Assembly (NCBI RefSeq): GCF_002119765.1
Contig: NZ_CP021112.1
Span: 372,001 to 436,000 of the forward strand
Source of the DNA: Pseudorhodoplanes sinuspersici
GTDB taxonomy: Bacteria > Pseudomonadota > Alphaproteobacteria > Rhizobiales > Xanthobacteraceae
DNA length: 64,000 nt
Direction of reading: 5' to 3'
Both the position numbers and the translations under genes were made by a program. The notes under the pieces were generated by a model. The model was not told where the DNA came from, searched no databases, and was given only the letters and a program-made list of their open reading frames with translations. Positions 30,222 through 37,680 of the stretch are shown piece after piece; position 1 is the first letter of the stretch, and each line of letters begins with the position of its first letter.

Positions 30222-30620
30222 ATGACGTCCGACCTGGCCCACGCCCGCGCCATTCTCGCCGCCAATAATGTCGCGGCCGAAGGCTCGTTCATGCACGCCA
30301 TCCATGAGCGCGAATTCTTCGACAAGGAAGCATTCTGGCGCCTCTACGACGCGATGGCCGTGATCGCGGCAACGCCGCCGCGCCGGCGCGGCCGCAACAC
30401 CCGGAAGAACGCCGCGCGCGTGCAGCGAGAAATCCTCCTGCACGTCATCTATCATCTCAACCCGCGCGACGGAGGCCGCATCGCCGGATTTCCAACCGGC
30501 GACCTGCATCTGTGGCTGGAGCGTGTGGGATGGGTTTTCGATCCGGTGGTGCTTGGCGTGACGGGTTATGGCCCGGCCCGCTTCGACGATGATCTTCGGC
30601 CTTCGGCCGACGAGTCATGA
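30222..30620 (+). CDS. Conserved-looking hypothetical protein
   Basis: A 132-residue soluble protein with no motif that I recognise. Features are an acidic/aromatic helix (EREFFDKEAFWRLYDAMAVI), a strongly basic patch (PPRRRGRNTRKNAARVQ) and a C-terminal GDLHLWLERVGWVFDP segment. Its coding frame shows regular GC-rich third positions. It is followed closely by the DUF3829 gene. Confidence 0.5.
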   Translation: MTSDLAHARAILAANNVAAEGSFMHAIHEREFFDKEAFWRLYDAMAVIAATPPRRRGRNTRKNAARVQREILLHVIYHLNPRDGGRIAGFPTGDLHLWLERVGWVFDPVVLGVTGYGPARFDDDLRPSADES

Positions 30621-30648
30621 TATGGTTCGGCATTCAAGGAGGCCCTCT

Positions 30649-31599
30649 ATGAATCCGCTTCGTGCTGCTGCCTTCGCCGTCCCGTTTCTCGCGACTTTGC
30701 TGGCCATCGACGGCGCGGCCGCGCAGGCCCCCTCATCCACGTCCTCCGCTCCCTCGCTCACCGAAAAACTCAATGCCTATGTCGGCTGCATCAACCGGCT
30801 GTCGGAGCGCTCCTATTCGTCGCGCTCGCGCTATTTCAGCTGGGCCAAAAAAAATAGCGGCCCGACTGGCAAGGAGCGGATCATCTACGGCACCTACACC
30901 ATCTACGACACGTCGGATTGCCGGAAGACGATCGAGAAAGCCAATGCGCTGGAGCCGCGCGATGCCGAACTCGAAGCCGCCGCGTCAGCTTATGCGGATG
31001 CAGTCGGCAAACTCGAGCCGCTGCTGAAAGAGGCCGACGACTATTACGCGCAGGAGAATTACAAGGACGACAAGATGGCCAAGGGCAAGGCCCTGCATCC
31101 CCGCCTCGTCGCCGCCTGGGATGCGTTCGCCAGCGCCGACAAGGCGCTGCGCAGCGGCGTCGAGGCCATCAACGACAAACGCGCGGCCGAAAAGCTCGCC
31201 GCGATCGAGCAGAAGGAAGGCCGCAAGACGCGCTATCATGTCGAGGCGCTGATGATCAACGCCAAGCGCGTGCTGCGCGCGCAGGATGCGGAGAAGCCCG
31301 ATCTTGCCGCGATCACGCAGGCGCTCAACGACTATGAAAGTATCGTCAAGGCCACCGAGCAGCTATCCGGAGCGGACGGCAATCCCAAGATCGGCTCGTT
31401 CTTCATCGGCAATGCCAAGTCATTCCTCACCACATCGAAGCAGCTGATGCGCCGCGTTCGCGACAAGGTGCCCTACAGCTCCGGCGACAGGATGATGCTG
31501 AATGCCGGCAGCGGCTGGATGGTCGAAGGCTCACCGCAGCGCCTGTTGCGCGACTACAACCAGTTGATCGACAGTTATAATCGCGGCGTCGGGATTTAA
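30649..31599 (+). CDS. DUF3829 (YiiG-like) exported protein
   Basis: A 316-residue protein with a signal peptide (about 1-25, cleavage near AAAQA). The mature part is mostly helical, with KLNAYVGCINRLSERSYSS, YSSGDRMMLNAG and the closing LLRDYNQLIDSYN matching DUF3829. AAGGAGG lies at a good distance before ATG 30649. Function is unknown. It is probably periplasmic or lipid-linked in relatives. Confidence 0.75.
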   Translation: MNPLRAAAFAVPFLATLLAIDGAAAQAPSSTSSAPSLTEKLNAYVGCINRLSERSYSSRSRYFSWAKKNSGPTGKERIIYGTYTIYDTSDCRKTIEKANALEPRDAELEAAASAYADAVGKLEPLLKEADDYYAQENYKDDKMAKGKALHPRLVAAWDAFASADKALRSGVEAINDKRAAEKLAAIEQKEGRKTRYHVEALMINAKRVLRAQDAEKPDLAAITQALNDYESIVKATEQLSGADGNPKIGSFFIGNAKSFLTTSKQLMRRVRDKVPYSSGDRMMLNAGSGWMVEGSPQRLLRDYNQLIDSYNRGVGI

Positions 31600-31616
31600 A
31601 CACGCTCGGCCCGCCG

Positions 31617-32033
31617 CTACCCCCTGCCCCGCCGCACCGGCGGAGTGAGCCGGCCGGCCCCCGCGAGCCGCAGCATGCGCTGGAATGTCGGGCATTCCAT
31701 ATGGCTTGGCGCCGGACAGACCGCGGCATGGCGAAGTCCGTCGCGCATCGCTGTCAGTTTGCGGATCATGCGATCAAGATCGTCCGCCTTCGCCGTCAGT
31801 TGATCACGCCGGATCCGCGGCTTGCCGTCAGGCGCAAACATGGCCGCGATCTCTTCGAGCGAAAACCCCGCGGCGCGCCCCAGCGCAATAAGCGCAAGCT
31901 GCTGCATGACGCCCGGCGCGAACAGGCGCCGCAGGCCGCGCCGTCCGATCGACGTGATGAGTCCCTTCTCCTCATAGAAGCGAAGTGTGGAGGCGGGCGT
32001 TCCGGAGCGCCGGGCGACCTCGGCGATATCCAT
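31617..32033 (-). CDS. MerR-family transcriptional regulator
   Basis: A 138-residue regulator. The N-terminal MerR helix-turn-helix (DIAEVARRSGTPASTLRFYE, then GRRGLRRLFAPGV) is complete, followed by a coiled coil (about 80-105) and a short effector tail with two cysteines (AVCPAPSHMECPTF). A CX7C pair could bind metal or form a redox disulfide. ATG 32033 is the family start. An in-frame TTG at 32042 has better-placed GAGGT. It is divergent from the DUF2938 gene across a MerR-type promoter. Confidence 0.88.
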   Translation of the reverse strand: MDIAEVARRSGTPASTLRFYEEKGLITSIGRRGLRRLFAPGVMQQLALIALGRAAGFSLEEIAAMFAPDGKPRIRRDQLTAKADDLDRMIRKLTAMRDGLRHAAVCPAPSHMECPTFQRMLRLAGAGRLTPPVRRGRG

Positions 32034-32046
32034 GCTTTTCAAGAGC

Positions 32047-32077
32047 TTGACCTCAAGTTCACTTGAACTTGTATAGT
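32047..32077 (+). promoter_or_regulatory. MerR-type promoter with perfect operator dyad
   Basis: A -35 TTGACC (32047-32052) and -10 TATAGT (32072-32077) are separated by 19 bp. The spacer contains the perfect palindrome CAAGTTCACTTGAACTTG (32054-32071). An overlong spacer with the dyad between the boxes is the hallmark of MerR activation. It drives the DUF2938 gene on the plus strand and abuts the regulator gene. Confidence 0.85.
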
Positions 32078-32138
32078 GGCGCTGCCGGTCGCCGAACACA
32101 AGCGGCCGAACCGGGCCGGGGGCCGAAGAGAGGCTGAG

Positions 32139-32630
32139 ATGGAGTTTGTTCTCCGCGCGGTACTGATGGGCGTTGGGGCGACGGTCCTGATGGATCTGTG
32201 GGCGGTGTTTCTGAAAAGGGCCTTCGCCATCTCGTCGCTCGACTACGCCATGGTCGGACGCTGGCTTGGACACATGGCCGCCGGCCGCTTTACGCATGCG
32301 CGCATCGCGGCGTCTCCGGCCATTCGCGGCGAGCGCGCGATCGGCTGGGCGGCGCATTACGCGATCGGGATCATCTTTGCCGGCCTGCTCCTGATCGCCT
32401 GTGGACCCGGCTGGGCTCGCAGCCCGACGCTCGGGCCGGCCCTCGCAGCCGGCATTCTGACAGTGGCTGCGCCCTTCTTTATCCTGCAACCCGGTCTGGG
32501 GCTTGGCATCGCTGCATCACGGACGCCGAAGCCGAACCTCGCTCGCATTCGCAGCCTTGTTACGCATACCATCTTCGGCTTTGGGCTTTATGGTTCAGCC
32601 GAGATCCTTGCGAAAGTCATGCCGCCATAA
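32139..32630 (+). CDS. DUF2938 membrane protein
   Basis: A 163-residue inner-membrane protein with four hydrophobic stretches. The family pattern is clear: MGVGATVLMDLWAVFLKR, SLDYAMVGRWLGHM, GWAAHYAIGIIFAGLLLI and ILQPGLGLGIAASRTP. Function is unknown. AGAGAGG precedes ATG 32139. It is the sole evident target of the divergent MerR regulator, so its synthesis is probably induced by that regulator's signal. Confidence 0.82.
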   Translation: MEFVLRAVLMGVGATVLMDLWAVFLKRAFAISSLDYAMVGRWLGHMAAGRFTHARIAASPAIRGERAIGWAAHYAIGIIFAGLLLIACGPGWARSPTLGPALAAGILTVAAPFFILQPGLGLGIAASRTPKPNLARIRSLVTHTIFGFGLYGSAEILAKVMPP

Positions 32631-32696
32631 CGAAGACGATCCGAAGGCGCGCACACGATCTGATCACAGACACCGAAAATCTGCAGGGCAACCATC

Positions 32697-33314
32697 ATGA
32701 CCAACACTTCAGAACTCCAGCACTGGCAGGACCGCTATTCGACGCCGGATTATCGCTTCGGCAAGGAGCCCAACGAATTTCTGGTCCGCTGCAAGCCGCT
32801 CTTGCCGCGCAGCGGAAAAGTTCTGGCGGTTGCCGATGGCGAAGGCCGCAACGGTGTCTGGCTGGCCAAACAGGGGCTCGACGTCCTGTCGATCGATTTC
32901 TCGCCGGCCGCGCTGGCGAAAGCCCGCGCGCTCGCGGCCGAGAACAAGGTTGCCGTCACTTTCGAGGAAGCCGACGTGCACGCCTGGCCTTATCCGGAAG
33001 AGACATTCGATGTCGTCGCCGAGATCTTCACGCAATTCTCGACGCCAGCACAGCGCGAACAAAAATGGACCGGCATGCGGCGCGCGCTGAAACGCGGCGG
33101 CCTCTTGATCGTGCAAGGCTATACACCCAAGCAACTGCAATATGGCACCGGCGGCCCGAAGCAGATCGAGCACCTGTATACGCGCGATATGCTGGAACGC
33201 GCCTTCGGCGATCTCGCGGATGTCAGCATCGTCGAGGAAGAGCGCGAGATGCACGAGGGCGCCGGACATTCCGGCATGTCGGCAATCATCGGGCTGACCG
33301 CGCGAAAACCGTAA
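32697..33314 (+). CDS. Class I SAM-dependent methyltransferase (TehB-like)
   Basis: A 205-residue methyltransferase. Motif I is VLAVADGEGRNGVWLAKQG, followed by LSIDFSPAALAKA and FDVVAEIFTQFS. The start (HWQDRYSTPDYRFGKEPNEF) resembles TehB/thiopurine-type small-molecule methyltransferases. The substrate is unknown. It lies 66 nt downstream of the DUF2938 gene and may share its transcript. Confidence 0.85.
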   Translation: MTNTSELQHWQDRYSTPDYRFGKEPNEFLVRCKPLLPRSGKVLAVADGEGRNGVWLAKQGLDVLSIDFSPAALAKARALAAENKVAVTFEEADVHAWPYPEETFDVVAEIFTQFSTPAQREQKWTGMRRALKRGGLLIVQGYTPKQLQYGTGGPKQIEHLYTRDMLERAFGDLADVSIVEEEREMHEGAGHSGMSAIIGLTARKP

Positions 33315-33335
33315 CGACACGCATGCCGTAACGAA

Positions 33336-33362
33336 AAGGGCCGGGCTTTCACCCGGCCTTCC
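33336..33362 (+). terminator. GC-rich hairpin after the methyltransferase gene
   Basis: GGCCGGG (33339-33345) pairs with CCCGGCC (33352-33358) around CTTTCA. The T tract is weak (TTCCC), so termination is likely but not certain. Confidence 0.5.
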
Positions 33363-33436
33363 CATGATCGCAACACATACCGCCCCCTCATCATCGATGC
33401 ATAAAAATTTTACGGCTCGCGCCGATAGATGCCGGC

Positions 33437-33952
33437 ATGAATCTCTTCGATGCCGCCATCGTCGCCGCCGCTCTCGTCGCAATCGTCATGGGTTACCGCT
33501 CCGGGCTGCTCCGCAGCCTGGCGACGATCTTCGGTTATGTCGCCGCTGCGCCCGTCGCCATCATGCTGACGCCGAAGCTCGCGCCCTATCTTCCCGCGAT
33601 GATCCCGTCCGCCGGAGAATCGAATGGCATTTTGTTTTTTGTCATCTTCCTCGTCGTCGGCATCGTCATGGCGGCCTTGCTTCGCAGTTCCGTCAGCGCG
33701 GCGGTCGGGGAGCATGTCAGCACGCCGGACCGCATCGCCGGTGCCGCGCTCGGCGCCATCCGCATCCTGCTCCTGGCGGTGCTGATGGTGCTGGTCTTCG
33801 ACCGGCTGGTCTCGCCGAAGCGTCAGCCGGGCTGGCTCTCGCAATCGCAATTGCGTCCGGCTTTGTCTTATCTCGGTCAGCAGGGCGTGCGGAGCCTGCC
33901 GCGCGAGGTCACGGCGCAGCTCGACCGATTGAAGAAAGAGCGCGGCTTATAG
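33437..33952 (+). CDS. CvpA family membrane protein
   Basis: A 171-residue protein with four hydrophobic segments and the CvpA start MNLFDAAIVAAALVAIVMGY, then RSGLLRSLATIFGYV and DRIAGAALGAIRILLLAVL. CvpA relatives support envelope integrity or, in enterics, colicin V production. The C-terminal 50 residues are cytoplasmic and basic. It is not next to purF here. Confidence 0.8.
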   Translation: MNLFDAAIVAAALVAIVMGYRSGLLRSLATIFGYVAAAPVAIMLTPKLAPYLPAMIPSAGESNGILFFVIFLVVGIVMAALLRSSVSAAVGEHVSTPDRIAGAALGAIRILLLAVLMVLVFDRLVSPKRQPGWLSQSQLRPALSYLGQQGVRSLPREVTAQLDRLKKERGL

Positions 33953-34082
33953 TCCCAGGACCTCGTCCGCTGCGAGAATTGGCAACAGGCCACACCCGGC
34001 CATGCGCCGGTTTCCCCTTGCGTGTGCGGAAGCGGATTTGCAAATCTCCACCAGAGACAACGCAATTCCAGAGGCTGGTTCC

Positions 34083-34331
34083 ATGACCCATCTGACATAT
34101 CGCATCGTCCAGCATGACGGCGGCTGGGCTTACAAGGTCGGCGATGTGTTCTCGGAGAGCTTCCCGAGCCACGCCGCCGCCCTCAAGGCCGCAAAGAAGG
34201 CCGCGCAGGAGCAGCGCGTGCCCGGCCGCACCGAAGTCATCGAGTGGGAGGACGCGGACGGCAAGTGGCATACCGAAACGGCCCCGGGAGGCGACCGACC
34301 GGAAACGGACGTAGACGACACCAGAGGCTGA
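34083..34331 (+). CDS. DUF2188-like small protein
   Basis: An 82-residue protein: TYRIVQHDGGWAYKVGDVFS followed by SFPSHAAALKAAKKAAQEQ and IEWEDADGKWHTE. This is the DUF2188 pattern of small cytoplasmic proteins of unknown function. ATG 34083 sits behind CAGAGG. Confidence 0.7.
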   Translation: MTHLTYRIVQHDGGWAYKVGDVFSESFPSHAAALKAAKKAAQEQRVPGRTEVIEWEDADGKWHTETAPGGDRPETDVDDTRG

Positions 34332-34370
34332 GCGTCCGTCCCGTTTTTGCGCCCGCTGCCTTGTTTCTTT

Positions 34371-34441
34371 TTTATAAGCGGTAGCGCGACTTTATAAGCG
34401 TTAGCGCGACGCATCGCATGCTATCCGGGCGCGATAGCATG
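34371..34441. repeat. Tandem 20-bp repeat followed by an inverted repeat
   Basis: TTTATAAGCGGTAGCGCGAC (34371-34390) is repeated at 34391-34410 with one change. Next comes CATGCTATC (34417-34425), a 7-nt spacer and its exact complement GATAGCATG (34433-34441). The block lies immediately upstream of the conserved two-block promoter element. Confidence 0.75.
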
Positions 34442-34445
34442 ATAT

Positions 34446-34519
34446 GTTCTCGTTTGTTCTCGAAGAACGAATCGCGTCCCTTGTTTTTCGTCGATTGCGA
34501 ATCTTAAGAAAGTGCTGCG
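34446..34519 (+). promoter_or_regulatory. Two-block conserved promoter-like element, copy 1 (cupin gene)
   Basis: Block A (34446-34475) holds two GTTC repeats and the dyad GTTCTCGAAGAAC. Block B (34498-34519) contains CGAATCTTAAG. Both blocks and the 22-nt spacing between them match a second copy at 45030-45103 on the minus strand. Block B ends 40 nt before the cupin ATG. Confidence 0.6.
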
Positions 34520-34559
34520 ACGCGTGAAGACGACAGCAGCGTTCACGAGGAACACGCTT

Positions 34560-35024
34560 ATGGTTGATCGTTTCCTAATCGCCGCGTCCGCGGCGCTTGC
34601 GTTTGTGTTCGTTCCACATGCCGTCATCGCGCAGGATGCGCAGCCCGCAGTCAAGACAGAAGGCGGCACGGAGACGAAGGGTTATCCCGCCGTGCCGCTG
34701 CTCTCGACCGGCACCACAGTTGTCGGCGAAACGATCCACTATCCATCCGGCACCGCGCATGTGACGGCCTCGATCGTCACGCTCGCGCCCGGCGCGCGCA
34801 CGCTCGTTCACAAACACGGCGTGCCGATGTTCGCCTATATCCTTGAAGGCGAGATCACCGTCGATTACGGCGCCAAAGGCAAGCGCACCTATCGCCAGGG
34901 CGACGCACTGATGGAAGCGATGAACGTCGCGCATTTCGGCGAGAATACGGGCACGCAACCGATGCGCCTGATCGCCGTCTATATGGGCGCGGACAACGCC
35001 AAGGATGTCATTCCGGTGAAGTAG
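34560..35024 (+). CDS. Secreted cupin-domain protein
   Basis: A 154-residue exported protein. A signal peptide (about 1-25, AVIAQ) precedes a cupin barrel: GARTLVHKHGVPMFAYILEG gives motif 1 with His and Glu ligands, and the second motif region is EAMNVAHFGEN. Metal binding in the periplasm is likely. Substrate or enzymatic activity is unknown. ATG 34560 follows GAGGAAC, and a conserved promoter-like element lies upstream. Confidence 0.82.
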   Translation: MVDRFLIAASAALAFVFVPHAVIAQDAQPAVKTEGGTETKGYPAVPLLSTGTTVVGETIHYPSGTAHVTASIVTLAPGARTLVHKHGVPMFAYILEGEITVDYGAKGKRTYRQGDALMEAMNVAHFGENTGTQPMRLIAVYMGADNAKDVIPVK

Positions 35025-35165
35025 ACGGATTGTTCTTTTTGCAGATCCGGCGACGCTCAATTCGCCGAGAGTTTGCATCGGACTTTAGCGACTGCACAGA
35101 CACAAAGAATACGGATAGCAAGCACACTCATCCCGCATTTTATAACCATTGCGGGAAACGTGATC

Positions 35166-35588
35166 ATGGACGTCGTCGCATCCAACAAGCTTGAACGAAC
35201 CAAGGTGTGGGGACAGGACGATCCTTCGGTCCAATGGGCCGGTGCTTTCGCCGCCTGCGGCGGCAAAGGCGCGACCCAGTCGTCGACGATCGTCTACGAG
35301 ATCGAGCCGGGCGCACGTCTCGGCTGGCACACCGATGCCACTGAGGAGACTCAGTACATCATCGCCGGGACCGGTGAACTGCATATGGAAGACGGCACCG
35401 TCCACCCGGTCGGGCCAGGCAGCATTTTCGTTCTGCCAACACCGATCCGGCATGACCTCGCCAATACCGGCAAGGAAACGCTGCGTGCAGTCGCCTTCTT
35501 TGCAGCGGCAATGTTTACGCAGACTTTCGACAATGTGATGATGCCGCCGAAGACGCATGTTCTCGGCACGCCCAATCGCGAAGGCTGA
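35166..35588 (+). CDS. Cupin-domain protein, cytoplasmic
   Basis: A 140-residue single-domain cupin. Motif 1 is PGARLGWHTDATEETQYIIAG with His/Glu ligands, and motif 2 is VLPTPIRHDLAN. No signal peptide is seen with ATG 35166. The C-terminal tail (NVMMPPKTHVLGTPNREG) is shared by some sugar- or oxygenase-like cupins. No function can be assigned. It is not an evident paralog of the preceding cupin beyond the fold. Confidence 0.8.
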   Translation: MDVVASNKLERTKVWGQDDPSVQWAGAFAACGGKGATQSSTIVYEIEPGARLGWHTDATEETQYIIAGTGELHMEDGTVHPVGPGSIFVLPTPIRHDLANTGKETLRAVAFFAAAMFTQTFDNVMMPPKTHVLGTPNREG

Positions 35589-36419
35589 GGAAGACGCCAG
35601 CCGCGACAATCATCCCGCTCGACCTCGCGCAGGTGGAGACAGGCGCATCATTCTCCCCAACTTTTCGAATGACGCGCGCCCGATTCGGCAAAAGAACAGG
35701 GCCAGCAGAGTTTTGTCTATTCGCGCGGCCGCCCAAGCCGGCGCAGATTGGCGAGCCGCTGCATAGCGGAGCGTTGCAGTTCACCGCGGCGCACGTCTTC
35801 GACCAGCGTGCGACCGACAAACGTTGCCGCCTGTTTTACGTCGGCGGCGTTCCCCCGCATCGCCGCGGCGGCACCTTGGCGCATCGCACCGCGACGTTCA
35901 TTGCAACGGCATCCCATGACACAAGCTCCAGACAATGATTTCAAACCAAAAATCAACAGATCAAAATCGGCGAGGTCAGATCGCTATGGCGTCATCATCT
36001 ACGATCTTCGAGACAAAAAGCAACACGCCGGCGCTATCTCGCTGCCTCACCACACAAGTCCATCAACGGTTTCCAAATGCTGTGGTGATGTGCCAACACT
36101 TGCTTTCGCATGAAGGACACATCATCCCGCTGCGGTTCGGCAAGAAACACTTTGTTTCACCGGCTTTTTTGCATGCCCCGTCCGCTAGCGATAGACGCCC
36201 CGCGTTGTCACGCGCAGCCGCGACGGCGGTAAAGGATTCGTTTCGATCGGCGCACCGTTTTGCACGATGGCAGGGCCGCACCGCCGTTGCATAGGGTGAG
36301 CCAAGCGCAGCAAAGCCCATCATCTTCATGCCGCCTGACATATGCGATGAATTTCGCGGATCAGCGCGCCGGACAAGGTACGGCTCGTTGCGCGCCGTTG
36401 TTTTTGCGCAGTCCTACCC

Positions 36420-36552
36420 CAGCCGCCGCTCATTCCCGCCAACGGGCCGCGCTCGCGCGCGCCCGATAACAAGCTCTGGCGGGAATCCAGAATGCATCCG
36501 AACGAACAGTGCTCGTGGCTCTGGATCCCCGCCTTCGCGGGGACGAGCGGTT
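36420..36552. repeat. Palindromic repeat, second copy of the thi-operon family
   Basis: TCATTCCCGCC and GGCGGGAATCCAG flank an inner region, followed by CTGGATCCCCGCC and GCGGGGACGAGCGG. The right-hand part matches the repeat between thiS and thiG. Confidence 0.65.
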
Positions 36553-36779
36553 GTGGGGACATTTTGCCGAGACAACCAACCAAGCGACGACCCGCCAAAC
36601 ATCCCGCTTGACATCCTCCCCGAGTTATGATTTTTTTCCTATATCCCGTCCCGCTGAAGGGGCGTTTCATGAGCGTCGTGAGACGCGGGGCGGGGAGCGG
36701 TGGCCGTGCGGCGGGCAGACGTAACCCGCTGTGCGGTCGGTTCAAGCCGCGTCCCGCCAGGCTAGCTGCCCGGCGTTTC

Positions 36780-36945
36780 GGTGGAGGAACGTCCACTGGG
36801 GACGATGGAGCAGACCGTCAAACACCGCGCGCGGAACGCCGGAGTCTTTTCGGCGGTTCGTGGTGCTACCAATCTCATGCGCTTACTCACATCGCGCATG
36901 GGGCCATGGGCTGGCCAGAAAGCCCGGCGTTCCGCGCGCCCTTGC
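36780..36945. other. Structured non-coding element with a 16-bp perfect inverted repeat
   Basis: GCGCGCGGAACGCCGG (36827-36842) and its exact reverse complement (36924-36939) are 81 nt apart. A GTGGA/TCCAC hairpin precedes them (36781-36796) and TTGCGCAAGCAAGGG follows. The frames across it are open in several phases, as expected for GC-rich non-coding DNA. It may be a structured RNA or a mobile repeat. Confidence 0.45.
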
Positions 36946-37140
36946 GCAAGCAAGGGAAGAAGCTGCGGTTTGGAAGACGGGCGCGCCCGCGCCGCTAAAC
37001 AACAGGGGCGTCTCGCCATGCCCGACGCCCGCCCGTCTCTCGCAATCGCTGTTCAACCCGCAAGCACAGGCGTAAAATGCACCACCGGCCGACAGACCGG
37101 ACATCCGACGCAGATCGTTCAACCGTCACAGGAGGAACTG

Positions 37141-37353
37141 ATGCGGAAATTCATCGATTGCCGCGCCTTCCCGAGCGAAATGAATTGCACGGTCGCGCTC
37201 AGCGCCGACACTGAAGGCGAATTGCTGGAAGCCGCCGCGCAGCATGCGGTCGCGGTTCACGGCCACACTGACAATGCCGAATTGCGGGACATGCTTCGCA
37301 GCATCATGCAGGACGGCACGCCGCCGCTCGAAGCGCCGCAACGCGCCGCCTGA
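37141..37353 (+). CDS. DUF1059 small protein
   Basis: A 70-residue protein: RKFIDCRAFPSEMNCTVALS followed by ELLEAAAQHAVAVHGH and ELRDMLRSIMQDG, the DUF1059 pattern. Two conserved cysteines lie in the N-terminal strand. AGGAGG precedes the ATG at ideal spacing. The family is predicted cytoplasmic, of unknown function. Confidence 0.82.
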   Translation: MRKFIDCRAFPSEMNCTVALSADTEGELLEAAAQHAVAVHGHTDNAELRDMLRSIMQDGTPPLEAPQRAA

Positions 37354-37361
37354 TATGTTCA

Positions 37362-37562
37362 CCCTCCCACTGAAGTCGCATGTTTGCGACTTCAGTCCAT
37401 GCGAGGTCCCAGGTCGGAAACATCCGACTTGGGCTGGGGGAGGGTCGGCGCGTATCGAACGCAGGTGAGATACGAGCCGGGGTGGGGTGAGTTTTGAAAG
37501 CAAGTCACCCCACCCCGCTGCTCGCTTCGCTCACAGCGACCCTCCCCCTCCAGGGGAGGGTA
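37362..37562. repeat. Composite palindromic repeat region
   Basis: TGAAGTCGCA/TGCGACTTCA and AGGTCGGA/TCCGACTTG hairpins are followed by GGGGTGGGGTGA/TCACCCCACCCC and CCCTCCCCTCCAGGGGAGGG. The GTCGGAAACATCCGACTT core is the reverse complement of the one near 15.15 kb, so this is the same family in the other orientation. Confidence 0.7.
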
Positions 37563-37680
37563 AGACCCCGCCTTGCCCTTTTCCGGCTCCGCCGTTACTT
37601 AAGCCCCGCATCTCCGAAAACATCGCAAAATCCGGCGCTCCACCGCGCGGAACGCATCCGCCCAGAGGGTTCTCACCGAA

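Larger units (their letters stand above)
35589..37140. other. 1.55-kb stretch without convincing genes
   Basis: Several short overlapping frames exist on both strands, but none has a homologous motif, good start and consistent codon use together. A 66-codon minus-strand frame (35717-35917, MGCRCNERRG start) is the best candidate and is weak. The right half carries repeats (36420-36552) and a structured element (36780-36945) described separately. Confidence 0.6.

Noticed and set aside
34446-34459. Possible LexA (SOS) box: GTTC repeats upstream of the cupin gene and of PAP2.
   Set aside because: The alphaproteobacterial LexA box is GTTC-N7-GTTC. Both copies here have six, not seven, bases between the repeats, and the downstream genes are not SOS-like.
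35717-35917. A 66-codon minus-strand frame with an Ala/Arg-rich product.
   Set aside because: No ribosome-binding site, motif or neighbour supports it. Kept only as a note in the gene-free stretch.
36627-37134. Overlapping Arg-rich frames of 85-190 codons on both strands.
   Set aside because: Several phases are open at once, there is no motif, and they cross an inverted-repeat element, so they are more likely non-coding.
37363-37566. Repeated short stems that might suggest a CRISPR array.
   Set aside because: Units differ in sequence and spacing, are palindromic and have no spacers or cas genes.
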